A DNA stretch of 64,000 nucleotides. Source: Actinomyces sp. (lineage in GTDB: Bacteria; Actinomycetota; Actinomycetes; Actinomycetales; Actinomycetaceae). A program made the translations under genes and the position numbers. The notes below the pieces were generated by a model. It had not been told where the DNA came from. It did not search any database and saw only the letters and a list, made by a program, of their open reading frames with translations. The DNA lies in contig NZ_JARKVC010000032.1 in NCBI RefSeq assembly GCF_029851875.1, forward strand, positions 18,709 to 82,708. The letters are read 5' to 3'. Positions within the stretch are counted from its first letter, which is position 1. Each line of letters opens with the position of its first letter. This document shows, one piece after another, positions 28,541 through 38,771 of this stretch.

Positions 28541-29577
28541 CCCTTATTCATCTTGCGAGCAATAACGGGGAGATCGGCGGCGGGGAGGTCATGCTTCTTC
28601 ACCTCGCCGAGGGCCTGCGCGACCTCGGTCACGAGGTGCATGTCCTCGGGCCCGCTGCGCCGTGCGGTGTGCTTGAGGCGGCTGCCGAGCGCGGCTTTGA
28701 CACGACTGAGATGCCGGCGGGCCGCCGAGACTATATGCGTGCGCTGGCGTCCTGGGACCGCAGACGGCATGGGATCTTGTGGTGCAACGGCCTGGTCCCG
28801 GCACTGGCAACAGCTGGGCGCCGGCGCCGTATTGTCCATCTGCACCAGGCGCCTACCTGGAAGCATGTGCTGGCAGGGCGCACGGCAGGCATGGGCGCTC
28901 TGGCACTTCTCGTGCCGTCAGCCTGGATGGCTGCGCGGTTCCCGGGTGCACAGATCCTTCCGAACTGGGTGGAGGCCGTAGACGTCCTCCCTCACCAGCG
29001 CAGCGAGAAGGAGCCCGTCATCCTGGGTTTCCTTGGCCGGTTGAGCCTTGATAAAGGCGTGGGGACCCTTGCACGTGCGCTGCAGCAACTGGATGTCGGG
29101 AACCCTGGCCGTTATCGTCTTCTCCTTGCAGGCGAGTCGCGTTTTGTTGATGAGGCTGATCAACAGCAGCTGCGGAAGGCCCTTGCTCCCATTGCTCATC
29201 TCACCCGCCAACCGGGCTGGATGGAGCGGGCAGACTTCTTTTCGGCCGTTGACCTTGCGGTCTTCCCCTCTACCGCGCCAGAGTCCTTTGGGCTCATCGT
29301 CGCCGAGGCGCAAAACGCACGCTGTCCTTATGTCGTGTCTGACTCGGGAGCCCTGCCGGAGGTTGCTGGCCAGGCATATCCGTGGGTCTTCCACGCAGGA
29401 GACCACGTGAGCCTGTCTCGCCGTATCGAGCAGGCCCTGGCTGTCTCAGATTCGGAGCAGGAGCAGCTTCTTCAGACTCAGCATGAGCGGTGGGAGTCCC
29501 GTTTCTCTCCCACCGCTGGTGCTGCTCGCCTTCGCCACCTGCTCACCGATGTCCTCCCGCAGGAAGAGAACGCATGA
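28537..29577 (+). CDS. Glycosyltransferase family 4 (start at ATG 28537)
   Basis: MTLIHLASNNGEIGGGEVMLLHLAEGLRDLGHEVHVLGP; FLGRLSLDKGVGTLARAL; FPSTAPESFGLIVAEAQNARCPYVVSD. Confidence 0.88.
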   Translation: MTLIHLASNNGEIGGGEVMLLHLAEGLRDLGHEVHVLGPAAPCGVLEAAAERGFDTTEMPAGRRDYMRALASWDRRRHGILWCNGLVPALATAGRRRRIVHLHQAPTWKHVLAGRTAGMGALALLVPSAWMAARFPGAQILPNWVEAVDVLPHQRSEKEPVILGFLGRLSLDKGVGTLARALQQLDVGNPGRYRLLLAGESRFVDEADQQQLRKALAPIAHLTRQPGWMERADFFSAVDLAVFPSTAPESFGLIVAEAQNARCPYVVSDSGALPEVAGQAYPWVFHAGDHVSLSRRIEQALAVSDSEQEQLLQTQHERWESRFSPTAGAARLRHLLTDVLPQEENA

Positions 29578-30569
29578 ATACCTCTCCTCTGCACGGTCGC
29601 GACGGCGACGCTGCCCGAGCAACGCACCCGCTCACAGCCTCTCTCGTGATCCCTAGCTACAAGGGTGAGACCAAGCTCCCCACGCTCTTGGCCGCGCTCG
29701 AAAAGCAAGACGCTCCGCATGGCAGCTGGGAGGCGCTTGTCGTGATCGACGGCCTCTTTGATGACTCACCGGCTCTCATCGAGGCAGCGCGCGAACAGGG
29801 CGTACCCGTGCGCGCCGTCGTCCTGGAAGAGAACCAGGGGCGTGTCGCGGCACTCAACGCCGGATTCGCCGCAGCCACGGGCGATGTCCTCATCCGTTGT
29901 GATGATGATCTGGAGCCTGCCGCGAGCTACGTGTCCTCCCACCTCGCTCGCCACGCCCACGCCGCGCAGCCAATCGGCGTCGTCGGAATCTATCGCGATA
30001 TCCTCCCGCATTCGCGATACTCCTCAGTATATGGTCACCCACGCGAGCAAAAGGTTCGTCAGGGGGCATACGCCGCAAATCACCCCAGCTGGAAATACTG
30101 GGCAGGCAACTGCTCGGTCACTCGAGAGACCTATGACCGCCTCGGTGGATACTCAACAGCCTATGTCCACTACGGCTGGGAAGATGTGGACTTCGGTTAC
30201 CGCCTTCATGAGATCGGGGTCCCTGTCATCCTTGCTCCGGAGCTGGAGACCATCCACCACGGAGCTGCGATCTCGACCGTGACACGCACCTTGCGCGCCT
30301 ACCACTCTGGTGCAGCACGCCGCACCTTCGATGCCCAGCACCCCGGCGTCGTGCCCGCGCCCAGTGCCGGAAGCGGCTGGTGGGGACGTCTTGTCTCCGC
30401 TGTGGCAGCCGCTGGAGCAGAAGAGCAGGTAGAGACTCGTGCCCGCCTGACCGACCACTTCCTTCCCTTCCTTCCCAGTGCTCTCGGCGAGAAGCTGGTG
30501 GCTCTCAACGTGGAGTCCGCCTCTCTCGCTGGCTACGAGCACGCTCACACTGTCACGAACCGATTCTGA
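29574..30569 (+). CDS. Glycosyltransferase family 2 (start at ATG 29574)
   Basis: ASLVIPSYKGETKLPTLLAALEKQ; ENQGRVAALNAGFAAATGDVLIRCDDDLEP; YGWEDVDFGYRLHE. Confidence 0.9.
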   Translation: MNTSPLHGRDGDAARATHPLTASLVIPSYKGETKLPTLLAALEKQDAPHGSWEALVVIDGLFDDSPALIEAAREQGVPVRAVVLEENQGRVAALNAGFAAATGDVLIRCDDDLEPAASYVSSHLARHAHAAQPIGVVGIYRDILPHSRYSSVYGHPREQKVRQGAYAANHPSWKYWAGNCSVTRETYDRLGGYSTAYVHYGWEDVDFGYRLHEIGVPVILAPELETIHHGAAISTVTRTLRAYHSGAARRTFDAQHPGVVPAPSAGSGWWGRLVSAVAAAGAEEQVETRARLTDHFLPFLPSALGEKLVALNVESASLAGYEHAHTVTNRF

Positions 30570-30578
30570 GCAGCTGCC

Positions 30579-31718
30579 ATGTCACGTCCACAGATTGCGC
30601 TTGCCCATGACTACCTCACCCAGCGCGGTGGGGCCGAGCGTGTGGTTCTCGCGATGCACCGGGCCTTCCCAGACGCCCCGATCTACACGACTCTCTATGA
30701 CCAGCAAGGCACTTTCCCAGAATTCCAGGACGCCGACATCCGGGTCAGTGCCCTCAACCGTCTGCCCATCGCCCGCAAGCACTTTCGGGCCATGCTTCCC
30801 TTTCTCGCCCCGACGGCCTCTTCGATCACGGTAGATGCGGACCTGACGATCGCCTCCTCTACGGGGTGGGCACACGGCTTTCGATTCACAGGTCAGAGCC
30901 TGATCTACTGTCACTCCCCCGCGCGTTTCCTGCACCTGTCACGGCAGTACCTGGGAGACGCCTCCCCGCTGAGCCCCCAGGCACTCGCACTGGGCACGTT
31001 GCGCCCCACTTTGCGGCGATGGGACCGCCGCGCTGCTCTCAGCGCGGATCGCTACCTAGCAAACTCAACGATCGTCGCCGAGCGTATCCATCGGGTCTAC
31101 GGGATTGAGGCCGACGTCCTCTTCCCACCTGGAGGAGTGGATGCTCACGCACCGTTGACCCCCGTCCCGCAAGTCGAGCACTGGGTGACGCAGGCCGACC
31201 CACGCCCCTTCCACCTTGTGGTCTCGCGCCTCATGCCCTACAAGAAGGTCGACGTCGTCCTTGAGGCCTTCTCCCAGATGCCTGGTCACAGGCTGTTGGT
31301 CGTCGGCAGAGGGCCGGAGCAAGAACGCCTCACTCGTCTCGCCCCTCCCAATACCCGGCTCGTCTCCGGCCTTGATGACACGCAGGTCCGCTGGGCCTAC
31401 GCACACGCACGCGCGCTGATAGCGCCGGCCTTCGAGGACTTCGGCCTGACCCCGCTCGAGGCCTATGCATTTGGCACTCCTGTCCTAGCGCGGCGCGGCG
31501 GCGGCTACCTGGACACCGTCGTGGACGGAGTCACCGGCCTGTTCTTTGAGCACTCCACCTCTCAGGACATCATGCGCGCCGTCAGGCGCGAGACCACCGT
31601 GAGCTGGGACCGGGAGGCCATCATCGAGCACGGTCGTTGTTTTGCTGAAGACAGGTTCGCTGAGCGTCTACGGGCCTACGCGGATGCCATGCTGAAGGGC
31701 CCGGAGGTCCGGCGATGA
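30579..31718 (+). CDS. Glycosyltransferase family 4 (mannosyltransferase-like)
   Basis: IALAHDYLTQRGGAERVVLAMHRAFPDAPIYTTLYD; HLVVSRLMPYKKVDVVLEAF; APAFEDFGLTPLEAYAFGTPVLARRGGGYLDTV. Confidence 0.9.
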   Translation: MSRPQIALAHDYLTQRGGAERVVLAMHRAFPDAPIYTTLYDQQGTFPEFQDADIRVSALNRLPIARKHFRAMLPFLAPTASSITVDADLTIASSTGWAHGFRFTGQSLIYCHSPARFLHLSRQYLGDASPLSPQALALGTLRPTLRRWDRRAALSADRYLANSTIVAERIHRVYGIEADVLFPPGGVDAHAPLTPVPQVEHWVTQADPRPFHLVVSRLMPYKKVDVVLEAFSQMPGHRLLVVGRGPEQERLTRLAPPNTRLVSGLDDTQVRWAYAHARALIAPAFEDFGLTPLEAYAFGTPVLARRGGGYLDTVVDGVTGLFFEHSTSQDIMRAVRRETTVSWDREAIIEHGRCFAEDRFAERLRAYADAMLKGPEVRR

Positions 31719-33124
31719 CACACAACAAGCTCATGCGCATCGTCGGTGTCAGCGCTGTCGTCCTGGACGCTCTCGTGATCCTGCTGACGACGGCCCTGGC
31801 TGAGGACCTACGCTCACGTCTGGAGTTCATCGCGGACGGGTACGTCCTTGACCAGACCCTCTCACAGCTGCGGATCCCTCTGGCCATCGGGTGGGTACTT
31901 GTCATTGCAGTGGCGGGCGGTTACTCCACACGAGACCTCGAGTCAGGGACCTCCAGCTACCGGCGTGTCCTCAACGCCTCCATGCTCACCGCCTGCCTGA
32001 TGACGACGGTTCTGTTCTTTGGCCGTGTGCCGATGTCACGCGCCTACGTGCTGATCCTCGTACTCATCGGACCGCTTCTGCTCCTCCTCGGACGTATCCT
32101 GCTCAGACGTCTCCTCCATGCGATCTACCGCCGCAGTATCGGGACCAGGCGGGTCATGGTCGTTGGCCACGGTCCGGTACTGGCTGCCCTCGTCAGGCGT
32201 ATCCGTCAAGGTAAGTGGCTCGGTCTGACACCCGTCGCGGTGGTCCAGGCCTCGCCGGAAGAGGCACGAGACCTTCGCCTCCCCTTGGCGGACGCCTCCG
32301 TGGGTCTGCTCCCCCTGGCAAAGGAGTACGCAGCAGATCTCGTTCTCTTTGCTGACGGCTCGATGCCCTCAACCACTGACTTCCGCCGTTACCTGTGGCA
32401 GTTCGAGCGCCACCACACCAAGCTGGCGGCAGTGTCGTCCATCATTGACGTCGCTTCCGACCGCGTACGTACCCGTCCTGTCGCGGGCACCCAGATCGTC
32501 TACATTGAGGATCCACGGTCAGCCGGCGCACTGTCCTGGAGCAAGCACCTCTTCGACATCGTCTCTGCATCCCTGATGCTGCTCGTGCTCTCTCCTGTCA
32601 TGGCCATCACTGCCCTGCTCGTCAGCCGTGACGGCGGACCTGTGCTCTTCCGACAGACACGGGTCGGTCACGATGGCAAGCCCTTCACCATGCTCAAGTT
32701 CCGTTCGATGGTGGTTGATGCCGAGAGCCGTCTGAAGTCGGTCCAGACGGAGAAGCAGACCAACGAGGTGATGTTCAAGCGCGCCGACGACCCTCGCGTC
32801 ACCAAGGTCGGACGCTACATTCGCCGCTATTCCATTGACGAGCTCCCTCAGCTCATCAACGTGATTCGCGGGGAGATGAGTCTGATCGGCCCGCGGCCGC
32901 CCTTGCCCCGCGAGGTCGCGCGCTACACCGACGACGAGTGGCGGCGTCTACGTGTACGCCCAGGACTAACGGGCCTGTGGCAGGTCTCCGGGCGTTCCGA
33001 CCTCTCCTGGGACGAGACGATCCGACTGGATCTCTACTACATCGACAACTGGTCCCTGCTCCAGGACTTCTCTATCCTGCTGCGTACCGTGAAGGCTGTC
33101 TTCGTGGGACACGGCGCCTACTAA
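31715..33124 (+). CDS. Polyprenyl glycosylphosphotransferase (WbaP/CpsE-type initiating sugar transferase)
   Basis: GGPVLFRQTRVGHDGKPFTMLKFRSMVVDAE; KVGRYIRRYSIDELPQLINVIRGEMSLIGPRPPLPREV. Confidence 0.93.
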   Translation: MTHNKLMRIVGVSAVVLDALVILLTTALAEDLRSRLEFIADGYVLDQTLSQLRIPLAIGWVLVIAVAGGYSTRDLESGTSSYRRVLNASMLTACLMTTVLFFGRVPMSRAYVLILVLIGPLLLLLGRILLRRLLHAIYRRSIGTRRVMVVGHGPVLAALVRRIRQGKWLGLTPVAVVQASPEEARDLRLPLADASVGLLPLAKEYAADLVLFADGSMPSTTDFRRYLWQFERHHTKLAAVSSIIDVASDRVRTRPVAGTQIVYIEDPRSAGALSWSKHLFDIVSASLMLLVLSPVMAITALLVSRDGGPVLFRQTRVGHDGKPFTMLKFRSMVVDAESRLKSVQTEKQTNEVMFKRADDPRVTKVGRYIRRYSIDELPQLINVIRGEMSLIGPRPPLPREVARYTDDEWRRLRVRPGLTGLWQVSGRSDLSWDETIRLDLYYIDNWSLLQDFSILLRTVKAVFVGHGAY

Positions 33125-33126
33125 CG

Positions 33127-33750
33127 ATGCCTGCACGACAGATCAGCACGACTCACCATTCCCCTGGCACTCGCGCCTCCGCTTGGAGCTCGACGATCTG
33201 GACACTTGCCTTCCTCATCACGTGGCTTCTATCGGCCGCCGTCGAACCTGCCCAGGCGTTCGGATACTGGCTACTTGTTGAGCTTGGTGCCGTTCGTCAC
33301 GCCTGCCCACCGTGGCTGTTGTCCTTCATCATGACGCTTGGCTCGGCGCCAACGACTGCCTTCACACTTCTTGCCTGTCTGACTATCAGGCTATTGCGCC
33401 AGCCTTGGAAACCTGCGGTACTGGCGTTGGGTGCCGTCTGCGGTGCACTTTCTCTCGCCTTGCTCTTACCACATCTTAATCTATACGTCGACTATGGCTG
33501 GTTCCCACACGAATCCACTTTTCCTTCAGGGCATATGGCTGGATTTCTTGTCTCTCTCTTGATGCTGAAGAGCATCATGCCGAGAGGTAGGAGGCGGCAA
33601 TTCGCAGTGACCGCGTTCGCGTGTCTCATCGGTTGCGCACTCGGCGTCGTTATCCTGTCTGTCACCGCACACACCTTGTGGGATGTCCTAGGCTCCATCT
33701 TCCTGGTTCTCGCTATCCGTCCTCTCGTCAGTCCAAGGAGCAGCGCATGA
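33127..33750 (+). CDS. PAP2-superfamily phosphatase
   Basis: Start ATG 33127; FPSGHMAGFLVSLLM and SVTAHTLWDVLGS phosphatase motifs; multiple TM segments. Confidence 0.8.
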   Translation: MPARQISTTHHSPGTRASAWSSTIWTLAFLITWLLSAAVEPAQAFGYWLLVELGAVRHACPPWLLSFIMTLGSAPTTAFTLLACLTIRLLRQPWKPAVLALGAVCGALSLALLLPHLNLYVDYGWFPHESTFPSGHMAGFLVSLLMLKSIMPRGRRRQFAVTAFACLIGCALGVVILSVTAHTLWDVLGSIFLVLAIRPLVSPRSSA

Positions 33751-35009
33751 GTATCTCGCCAGCGACTAACCTCGTACGCTCATCCGGCTATCCTGCGGAC
33801 GCGATAGCAGACTCACAGCCTCCTGGCGCCTGGGCCTGGACGCTGCCCACAATCTCCAGCAAGAGCTCCACTCACCTCGTGGATGCTCTCTTCGGCCTGT
33901 TGCTCACCTTCCGGATTCTTCCTGGCATCCCTGCTCCTCTGCCCGTCAGTGACCTTGCCGGCATCATCTTCATCCTCATCCTGCTCTTCCGCTCTCCCCG
34001 TTATCGCTTGGGACGCGCAGAGCTCCTCATTCCTGGTGGCCTCGTCATGGCGACTTATCTCATCGCCGTGTCCATCATCAACGACGTCCCCTGGACCCGG
34101 CGTATCGGCCACATAGCGATCCTGCTGGCCTTGGCTCTTCTGATCGGAAGTGGTCGCGCGCACCTGCCCTCTCTCCTGCGAGCCTCGGCTCTCGGCATCC
34201 TGGTCAACGCAGGCTTGTTCTACACAGGCGTCGCTCCGGACGAGTACGGTGGTTTCCTGACGGGCTACCTTGAGGACAAGAACCATGCCGCACTCACTAT
34301 CGCCATGATCGGCGTTACACTGTGCGGCTTTGTCCGACGCAGGTACATCATCCCCATACTTGCGACCACAGGTGGACTGATCTGGCTCACCGGCTCGCGA
34401 ACAACCCTCGGCGCCTTGGCCGCTGCGGCATTATGGATATTGTTGCGACCAAGAATGCGCACGGTGCTGCCGCGAGCAATTCTAGGTGGCATTATCGTTT
34501 TCGGGCTAAATATTTTGGTCAATAACTACTCCCAAGAGGGCGCCTTCGCAGATCGCACCGGCACTGACGCCCTGCGCCAGCGTATCGACGACGCAGTTCA
34601 GGTCAAGCTCGAATCTACTCCCCCCTACGGCGGAGGGCTCGGTACGGCAACCGTTGAGATAGACGAAAAAACCTGGTTCTTTCACAATGCGTACGATGGA
34701 CTACGCCAGGAGGGCGGATGGCTGCTCCTAGTAGTCTTTCTCGTGGTCTTTGTGTGGTACGGGCTCCGCCCTAATCGACAGGAGATTACAAACTTCACCC
34801 AGCTCGCCGTCGAAGCCGCCGTCATCGTTGAGCTAGTTTGCGCATGGAAGCTCGGCGAGGTCTTCTTCTCCACCCAAACTGTCCTGCTGCTAGCAGCCAT
34901 GCTTCAGGTGTATCTGAAGGACCACGATCCTGAAGATCTTTTGATCACCACACAAGAGGAGACAGTCACTAGACGCTACCGTCAGGCACTAGCCACGCAC
35001 AACGAATGA
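33747..35009 (+). CDS. O-antigen ligase/polymerase (Wzy-like) membrane protein
   Basis: Start ATG 33747; many TM helices; GGFLTGYLEDKNHAALTIAM, SRTTLGALAAAALWILL, FFHNAYDGLRQEGGWLLLVVFLVVFVW. Confidence 0.75.
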   Translation: MSISPATNLVRSSGYPADAIADSQPPGAWAWTLPTISSKSSTHLVDALFGLLLTFRILPGIPAPLPVSDLAGIIFILILLFRSPRYRLGRAELLIPGGLVMATYLIAVSIINDVPWTRRIGHIAILLALALLIGSGRAHLPSLLRASALGILVNAGLFYTGVAPDEYGGFLTGYLEDKNHAALTIAMIGVTLCGFVRRRYIIPILATTGGLIWLTGSRTTLGALAAAALWILLRPRMRTVLPRAILGGIIVFGLNILVNNYSQEGAFADRTGTDALRQRIDDAVQVKLESTPPYGGGLGTATVEIDEKTWFFHNAYDGLRQEGGWLLLVVFLVVFVWYGLRPNRQEITNFTQLAVEAAVIVELVCAWKLGEVFFSTQTVLLLAAMLQVYLKDHDPEDLLITTQEETVTRRYRQALATHNE

Positions 35010-35466
35010 GAATTGCGTTAGCGTGCTATACGCCTGCCGCCACCCCTCGCCTCGGCGAGTGGTGCATGAGATACCCATGCGCTGTTTGTCAGAACCTGAC
35101 CTGGACGCCGTTCACGCGGCATAGATGTCCAGGCTCGCCCGCAGAGTCTCGTCTCACAGGTCCACCTGCCGGCATCTTCACGTGACGACAGGGGAGCGTC
35201 GCGATGTTCGAGCCGCTTCCGCTATCTCCAGGGTCATTACCGGCTCTTCCCTCACGAGCGGAGGGACGACCCATGCCGGCGCTCGACGCCGCCGCTGGTC
35301 CTCGGCGGCTCATGGAGTCCCCGTCCCTGACCGGAGAGCCTTGACCGCCAGGCCAAGGCTCATGCTCAGCGGCATGCTCCTGACTCCTTCGTCGAGCGCT
35401 GGACCGGCCTCTGGCAGCAATGATCCGAATCCACAGCATCCCAGTCAGACCACCGGCGGGCCGGAG

Positions 35467-35512
35467 GAGGTGGGTGGTGTTGGATACTGCTCCTTCCAGC
35501 ACCGCCCACCTC
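35467..35512 (-). terminator. Stem-loop downstream of purL
   Basis: 18-nt arms 35467-35484 and 35495-35512; only G-U type mismatches. Confidence 0.6.
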
Positions 35513-35522
35513 GTCTGGCCGC

Positions 35523-37925
35523 TCAGAACAACGCCGGCAGCGTCGCCTCAACACCCTCGCGCAGCTCCGCCAGGTCCAGCGTCAGCGGCTGGCCCTCCCC
35601 GCCGTCGGACAGCAGGTCCGAGCCGACCACGGTCAGCAGCTCACCGCCCGTGGTCCCCAGGCGGGTCCAGGCCACGCCCTCGGCCTCGGCGGCAGCGGCC
35701 ACCACAGCCACCGCGCCCTCCGGCACGGCGAGGACGGCGCGGGCGCCGGACTCGGAGAACAGTGCGGTGAAGTCGTCGACCTCGTCTCGGCCCTCCAGGC
35801 CGGCCAGGTTGATGCTCGCCCCCACGCCGTGACGCAGCACCGAGTCCACCAGGGTCTGGATGAGGCCGCCGTTGGAGACGTCGTGAGCAGCACGCACCAG
35901 CTTCTCGCCGTCCGGGCCGTCCGCCTCGCTCAGGGCCAGCAGCACCCGCCCCAGCGCCATCTCGGCCTCCAGGTCCACGCGCGGAGGCAGACCACCCAGG
36001 TGGTCGTGGACCACGCGCGTCCAGGCCGAGCCGTCCAGCTCGTCAGCCGTGGTACCCAGGGCAATGACAGCCAGCCCCTCCTCGAACCAGCCCGAGGGGT
36101 TAGCACGGCGCACGTCGTCCATGACACCCAGGACACCGACCACCGGGGTGGGGTTGATGGAGGAGTCGATAAGTCCCTTGACCTTGCCGTGGGAGTTGTA
36201 CAGGGACACGTTGCCGCCGGTCACCGGGATCCCCATGACCTGACAAGCGTCAGCCAGCCCCGTGATCGCCTCGACAAGCTGCCACATGGCGTCAGGGTCC
36301 TCCGGGGAGCCAAAGTTCAGGCAGTCAGTCACAGCCAGCGGCCTGGCACCCACCGTGCACACGTTACGGTAGGACTCCGCCAGCGCCTGAGCAGCACCAG
36401 TAGCCGGGTCCAGCTTGGTAAAGCGCCCGTTGGCGTCAGTGGAGATCGCCACGCCGCGGCCAGTGGCCTCGTCCACACGGACCACGCCCGCGTCGTCAGG
36501 CTGAGCCAGAGCGGTACCACCGCGCACAAAGCGGTCGTACTGGCTGGTCACCCACGCCGTCGAGGCCTGGTTGACGCTCGTGACCACCGCACGCACCTGC
36601 TCAGTCAGCTCGGTAGCGCTGGAGGGACGAGCCAGGCGCGCGGAGGTGTCCGCGTTGAGCTCGTCCTGCCAGGCCGGACGAGCGTAGGGACGGTCGTAGG
36701 TCGGACCCTCGTGGGCCACGGTACGCGGGTCGACGTCCACGATCCGCTCACCGAAGTGGTCGATGGTCAGGCGACCCGAGCCGTTGACCTCACCAATGAC
36801 CGCGGCCTCGACGTCCCACGTGGCGATGACCTCCATGAAGGCCTCCAGCTTGTCCGGGCAGACCACCGCCATCATGCGCTCCTGGGACTCGCTCATGAGG
36901 ATCTCACCAGCGGTCAGCGTGGGGTCGCGCAGCAACACGTTCTCCAGGTCCACGTGCATACCGCCGTCACCGTTGGAAGCCAGCTCGCTCGTGGCGCAGG
37001 AGATTCCGGCCGCGCCCAGGTCCTGGATGCCAAGGACCAGGTCCTGGGCAAACAGGTCCAGGCAGCACTCGATGAGGACCTTCTCCATGAAGGGGTCACC
37101 CACCTGGACGCTGGGGCGCTTGGCCGGCATACCGTCCTCGAAGGACTCCGAGGCGAGGATCGAGGCACCACCGATCCCGTCCCCACCGGTACGCGCTCCG
37201 AAGAGCACCACCTTGTTGCCCGCGCCCGAGGCGTTGGCCAGGTGGATGTCCTCGTGGCGCAGCACACCCACGCACAGGGCGTTGACCAGCGGGTTCTCCT
37301 GGTAGGAGGAGTCGAACTCGGTCTCGCCACCGATGTTGGGCAGGCCCAGGCAGTTGCCGTACCCACCCACACCGGCTACCACGCCGTGAACCACACGCGC
37401 GGTGTCCGGGTGGTCCACCGCGCCAAAGCGCAGCTGGTCCATGACAGCCACAGGACGGGCACCCATGGAGATGATGTCACGCACGATACCGCCCACACCG
37501 GTGGCCGCACCCTGGTAGGGCTCCACGAAGCTGGGATGGTTGTGAGACTCCACCTTGTACGTCACAGCCCAGCCGTCACCGATATCCACCACGCCGGCGT
37601 TCTCGCCCATGCCCACCAGCAGGTGCTCCTTCATCTGGGGCGTGACCTTGGCACCGAACTGCCTGAGGTGGATCTTGGAGCTCTTGTAGGAGCAGTGCTC
37701 GGACCACATGACCGAGTACATGGCGAGCTCGGCGTTGGTGGGACGACGCCCCAGCAGACCCTTGATGGAGGCGTACTCCTCGTCCTTGAGGCCCAGCTCG
37801 CGGTAGGGCATCTCCTGGTCAGGGGTGGCTGCGGCGTCCTGGACGGTGTCCGGGTGCTCGACCGGCCACGGGGTCAGGCCCGGCTCGGGGGCGGGGACGG
37901 TGGACTCGGAGGACGCGGTTGCCAT
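35523..37925 (-). CDS. purL: Phosphoribosylformylglycinamidine synthase subunit PurL (start at ATG 37925)
   Basis: [33 protein letters not shown]-like [45 protein letters not shown]. Confidence 0.95.
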   Translation of the reverse strand: MATASSESTVPAPEPGLTPWPVEHPDTVQDAAATPDQEMPYRELGLKDEEYASIKGLLGRRPTNAELAMYSVMWSEHCSYKSSKIHLRQFGAKVTPQMKEHLLVGMGENAGVVDIGDGWAVTYKVESHNHPSFVEPYQGAATGVGGIVRDIISMGARPVAVMDQLRFGAVDHPDTARVVHGVVAGVGGYGNCLGLPNIGGETEFDSSYQENPLVNALCVGVLRHEDIHLANASGAGNKVVLFGARTGGDGIGGASILASESFEDGMPAKRPSVQVGDPFMEKVLIECCLDLFAQDLVLGIQDLGAAGISCATSELASNGDGGMHVDLENVLLRDPTLTAGEILMSESQERMMAVVCPDKLEAFMEVIATWDVEAAVIGEVNGSGRLTIDHFGERIVDVDPRTVAHEGPTYDRPYARPAWQDELNADTSARLARPSSATELTEQVRAVVTSVNQASTAWVTSQYDRFVRGGTALAQPDDAGVVRVDEATGRGVAISTDANGRFTKLDPATGAAQALAESYRNVCTVGARPLAVTDCLNFGSPEDPDAMWQLVEAITGLADACQVMGIPVTGGNVSLYNSHGKVKGLIDSSINPTPVVGVLGVMDDVRRANPSGWFEEGLAVIALGTTADELDGSAWTRVVHDHLGGLPPRVDLEAEMALGRVLLALSEADGPDGEKLVRAAHDVSNGGLIQTLVDSVLRHGVGASINLAGLEGRDEVDDFTALFSESGARAVLAVPEGAVAVVAAAAEAEGVAWTRLGTTGGELLTVVGSDLLSDGGEGQPLTLDLAELREGVEATLPALF

Positions 37926-38065
37926 GCGGCTGCTCCTGGGGTCGAGGAGGTGAGTGGACCAAGGCTGAGGATACCTGCCGCCGACCGCCCCTCGCTCGTC
38001 GGCGACTCCTATGGTCGCCACCCGCCTCCCACCAGGCCCGACGACGTGCCTCCTCCCCGTACATC

Positions 38066-38107
38066 ACCTCGCCTACCAGCCTGCTCACGCGGGCTGGTAG
38101 GCGAGGT
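38066..38107 (-). terminator. Stem-loop downstream of the TM2 gene
   Basis: 16-bp perfect inverted repeat ACCTCGCCTACCAGCC / GGCTGGTAGGCGAGGT, loop 38082-38091. Confidence 0.7.
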
Positions 38108-38159
38108 GGGAGGAGACAGGCAGGCACCGCCGTCGTCCTTGCGACGGCAAGCGGGCATC

Positions 38160-38603
38160 TCAGCGCAGCGAGCCGTCCTTGGACACGAGGATCATGATGA
38201 ACTCGACAAAGGCCCACAGGCCGTTGACGGCGATGAGCAGGTAGGCCGTGAGCAAGACACCGCCGGCCCTGAGCGCGTCAGAGTCGGCGATCTGACCGGA
38301 GGCGTCGGCGTGCGAGGCCGCCATGGCCACAGCGGCGACGATCAGCACGATCGTCAGGACCACGAGGGCAAGGTGGCCTGCACCCCGCTTCATCTGGCCC
38401 CGGTAGAAGCTGTGCGCGCCGACCCCGCCCAGGAAGAAGGCGAGCAGCGCCGCCGCGGTCTTGGACTTGGCGTTCGGGTTGTAGGGCTGCTGGCCGTAGG
38501 CCGGCGGGTAGCCCTGCTGTCCGTAAGGCTGCTGCGGCTGGCCGTAGGGCTGGGCAGAGTTCTGGGGGTAGGAGGGCTGAGCCATCACGTTTCCTTTGTT
38601 CAT
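38160..38603 (-). CDS. TM2 domain-containing membrane protein
   Basis: KTAAALLAFFLGGVGAHSFYRGQMKRG; Q/P/Y/G-rich N-terminus. Confidence 0.8.
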   Translation of the reverse strand: MNKGNVMAQPSYPQNSAQPYGQPQQPYGQQGYPPAYGQQPYNPNAKSKTAAALLAFFLGGVGAHSFYRGQMKRGAGHLALVVLTIVLIVAAVAMAASHADASGQIADSDALRAGGVLLTAYLLIAVNGLWAFVEFIMILVSKDGSLR

Positions 38604-38771
38604 CAGGACCAGGGCACGGGAGTCGGCGCACCAGCCGTGACAAGCTCACCGCGGCACGGCCCCACCCGCGAGAACGATTATGGAGGCCCCGGATCAGCAA
38701 TCCGGACAGCTACGTGCGACACGCTCACTCAAAGTGCTGCGAGTCACACAAAAGAGGGGCAGGATCGGGAC

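Noticed and set aside
35829-38771. 5' two-thirds of a 1457-aa plus-strand ORF
   Set aside because: Antisense to purL; long open antisense frames are expected in high-GC DNA. Only 38772-40202 (TreT-like) shows protein-family signal.
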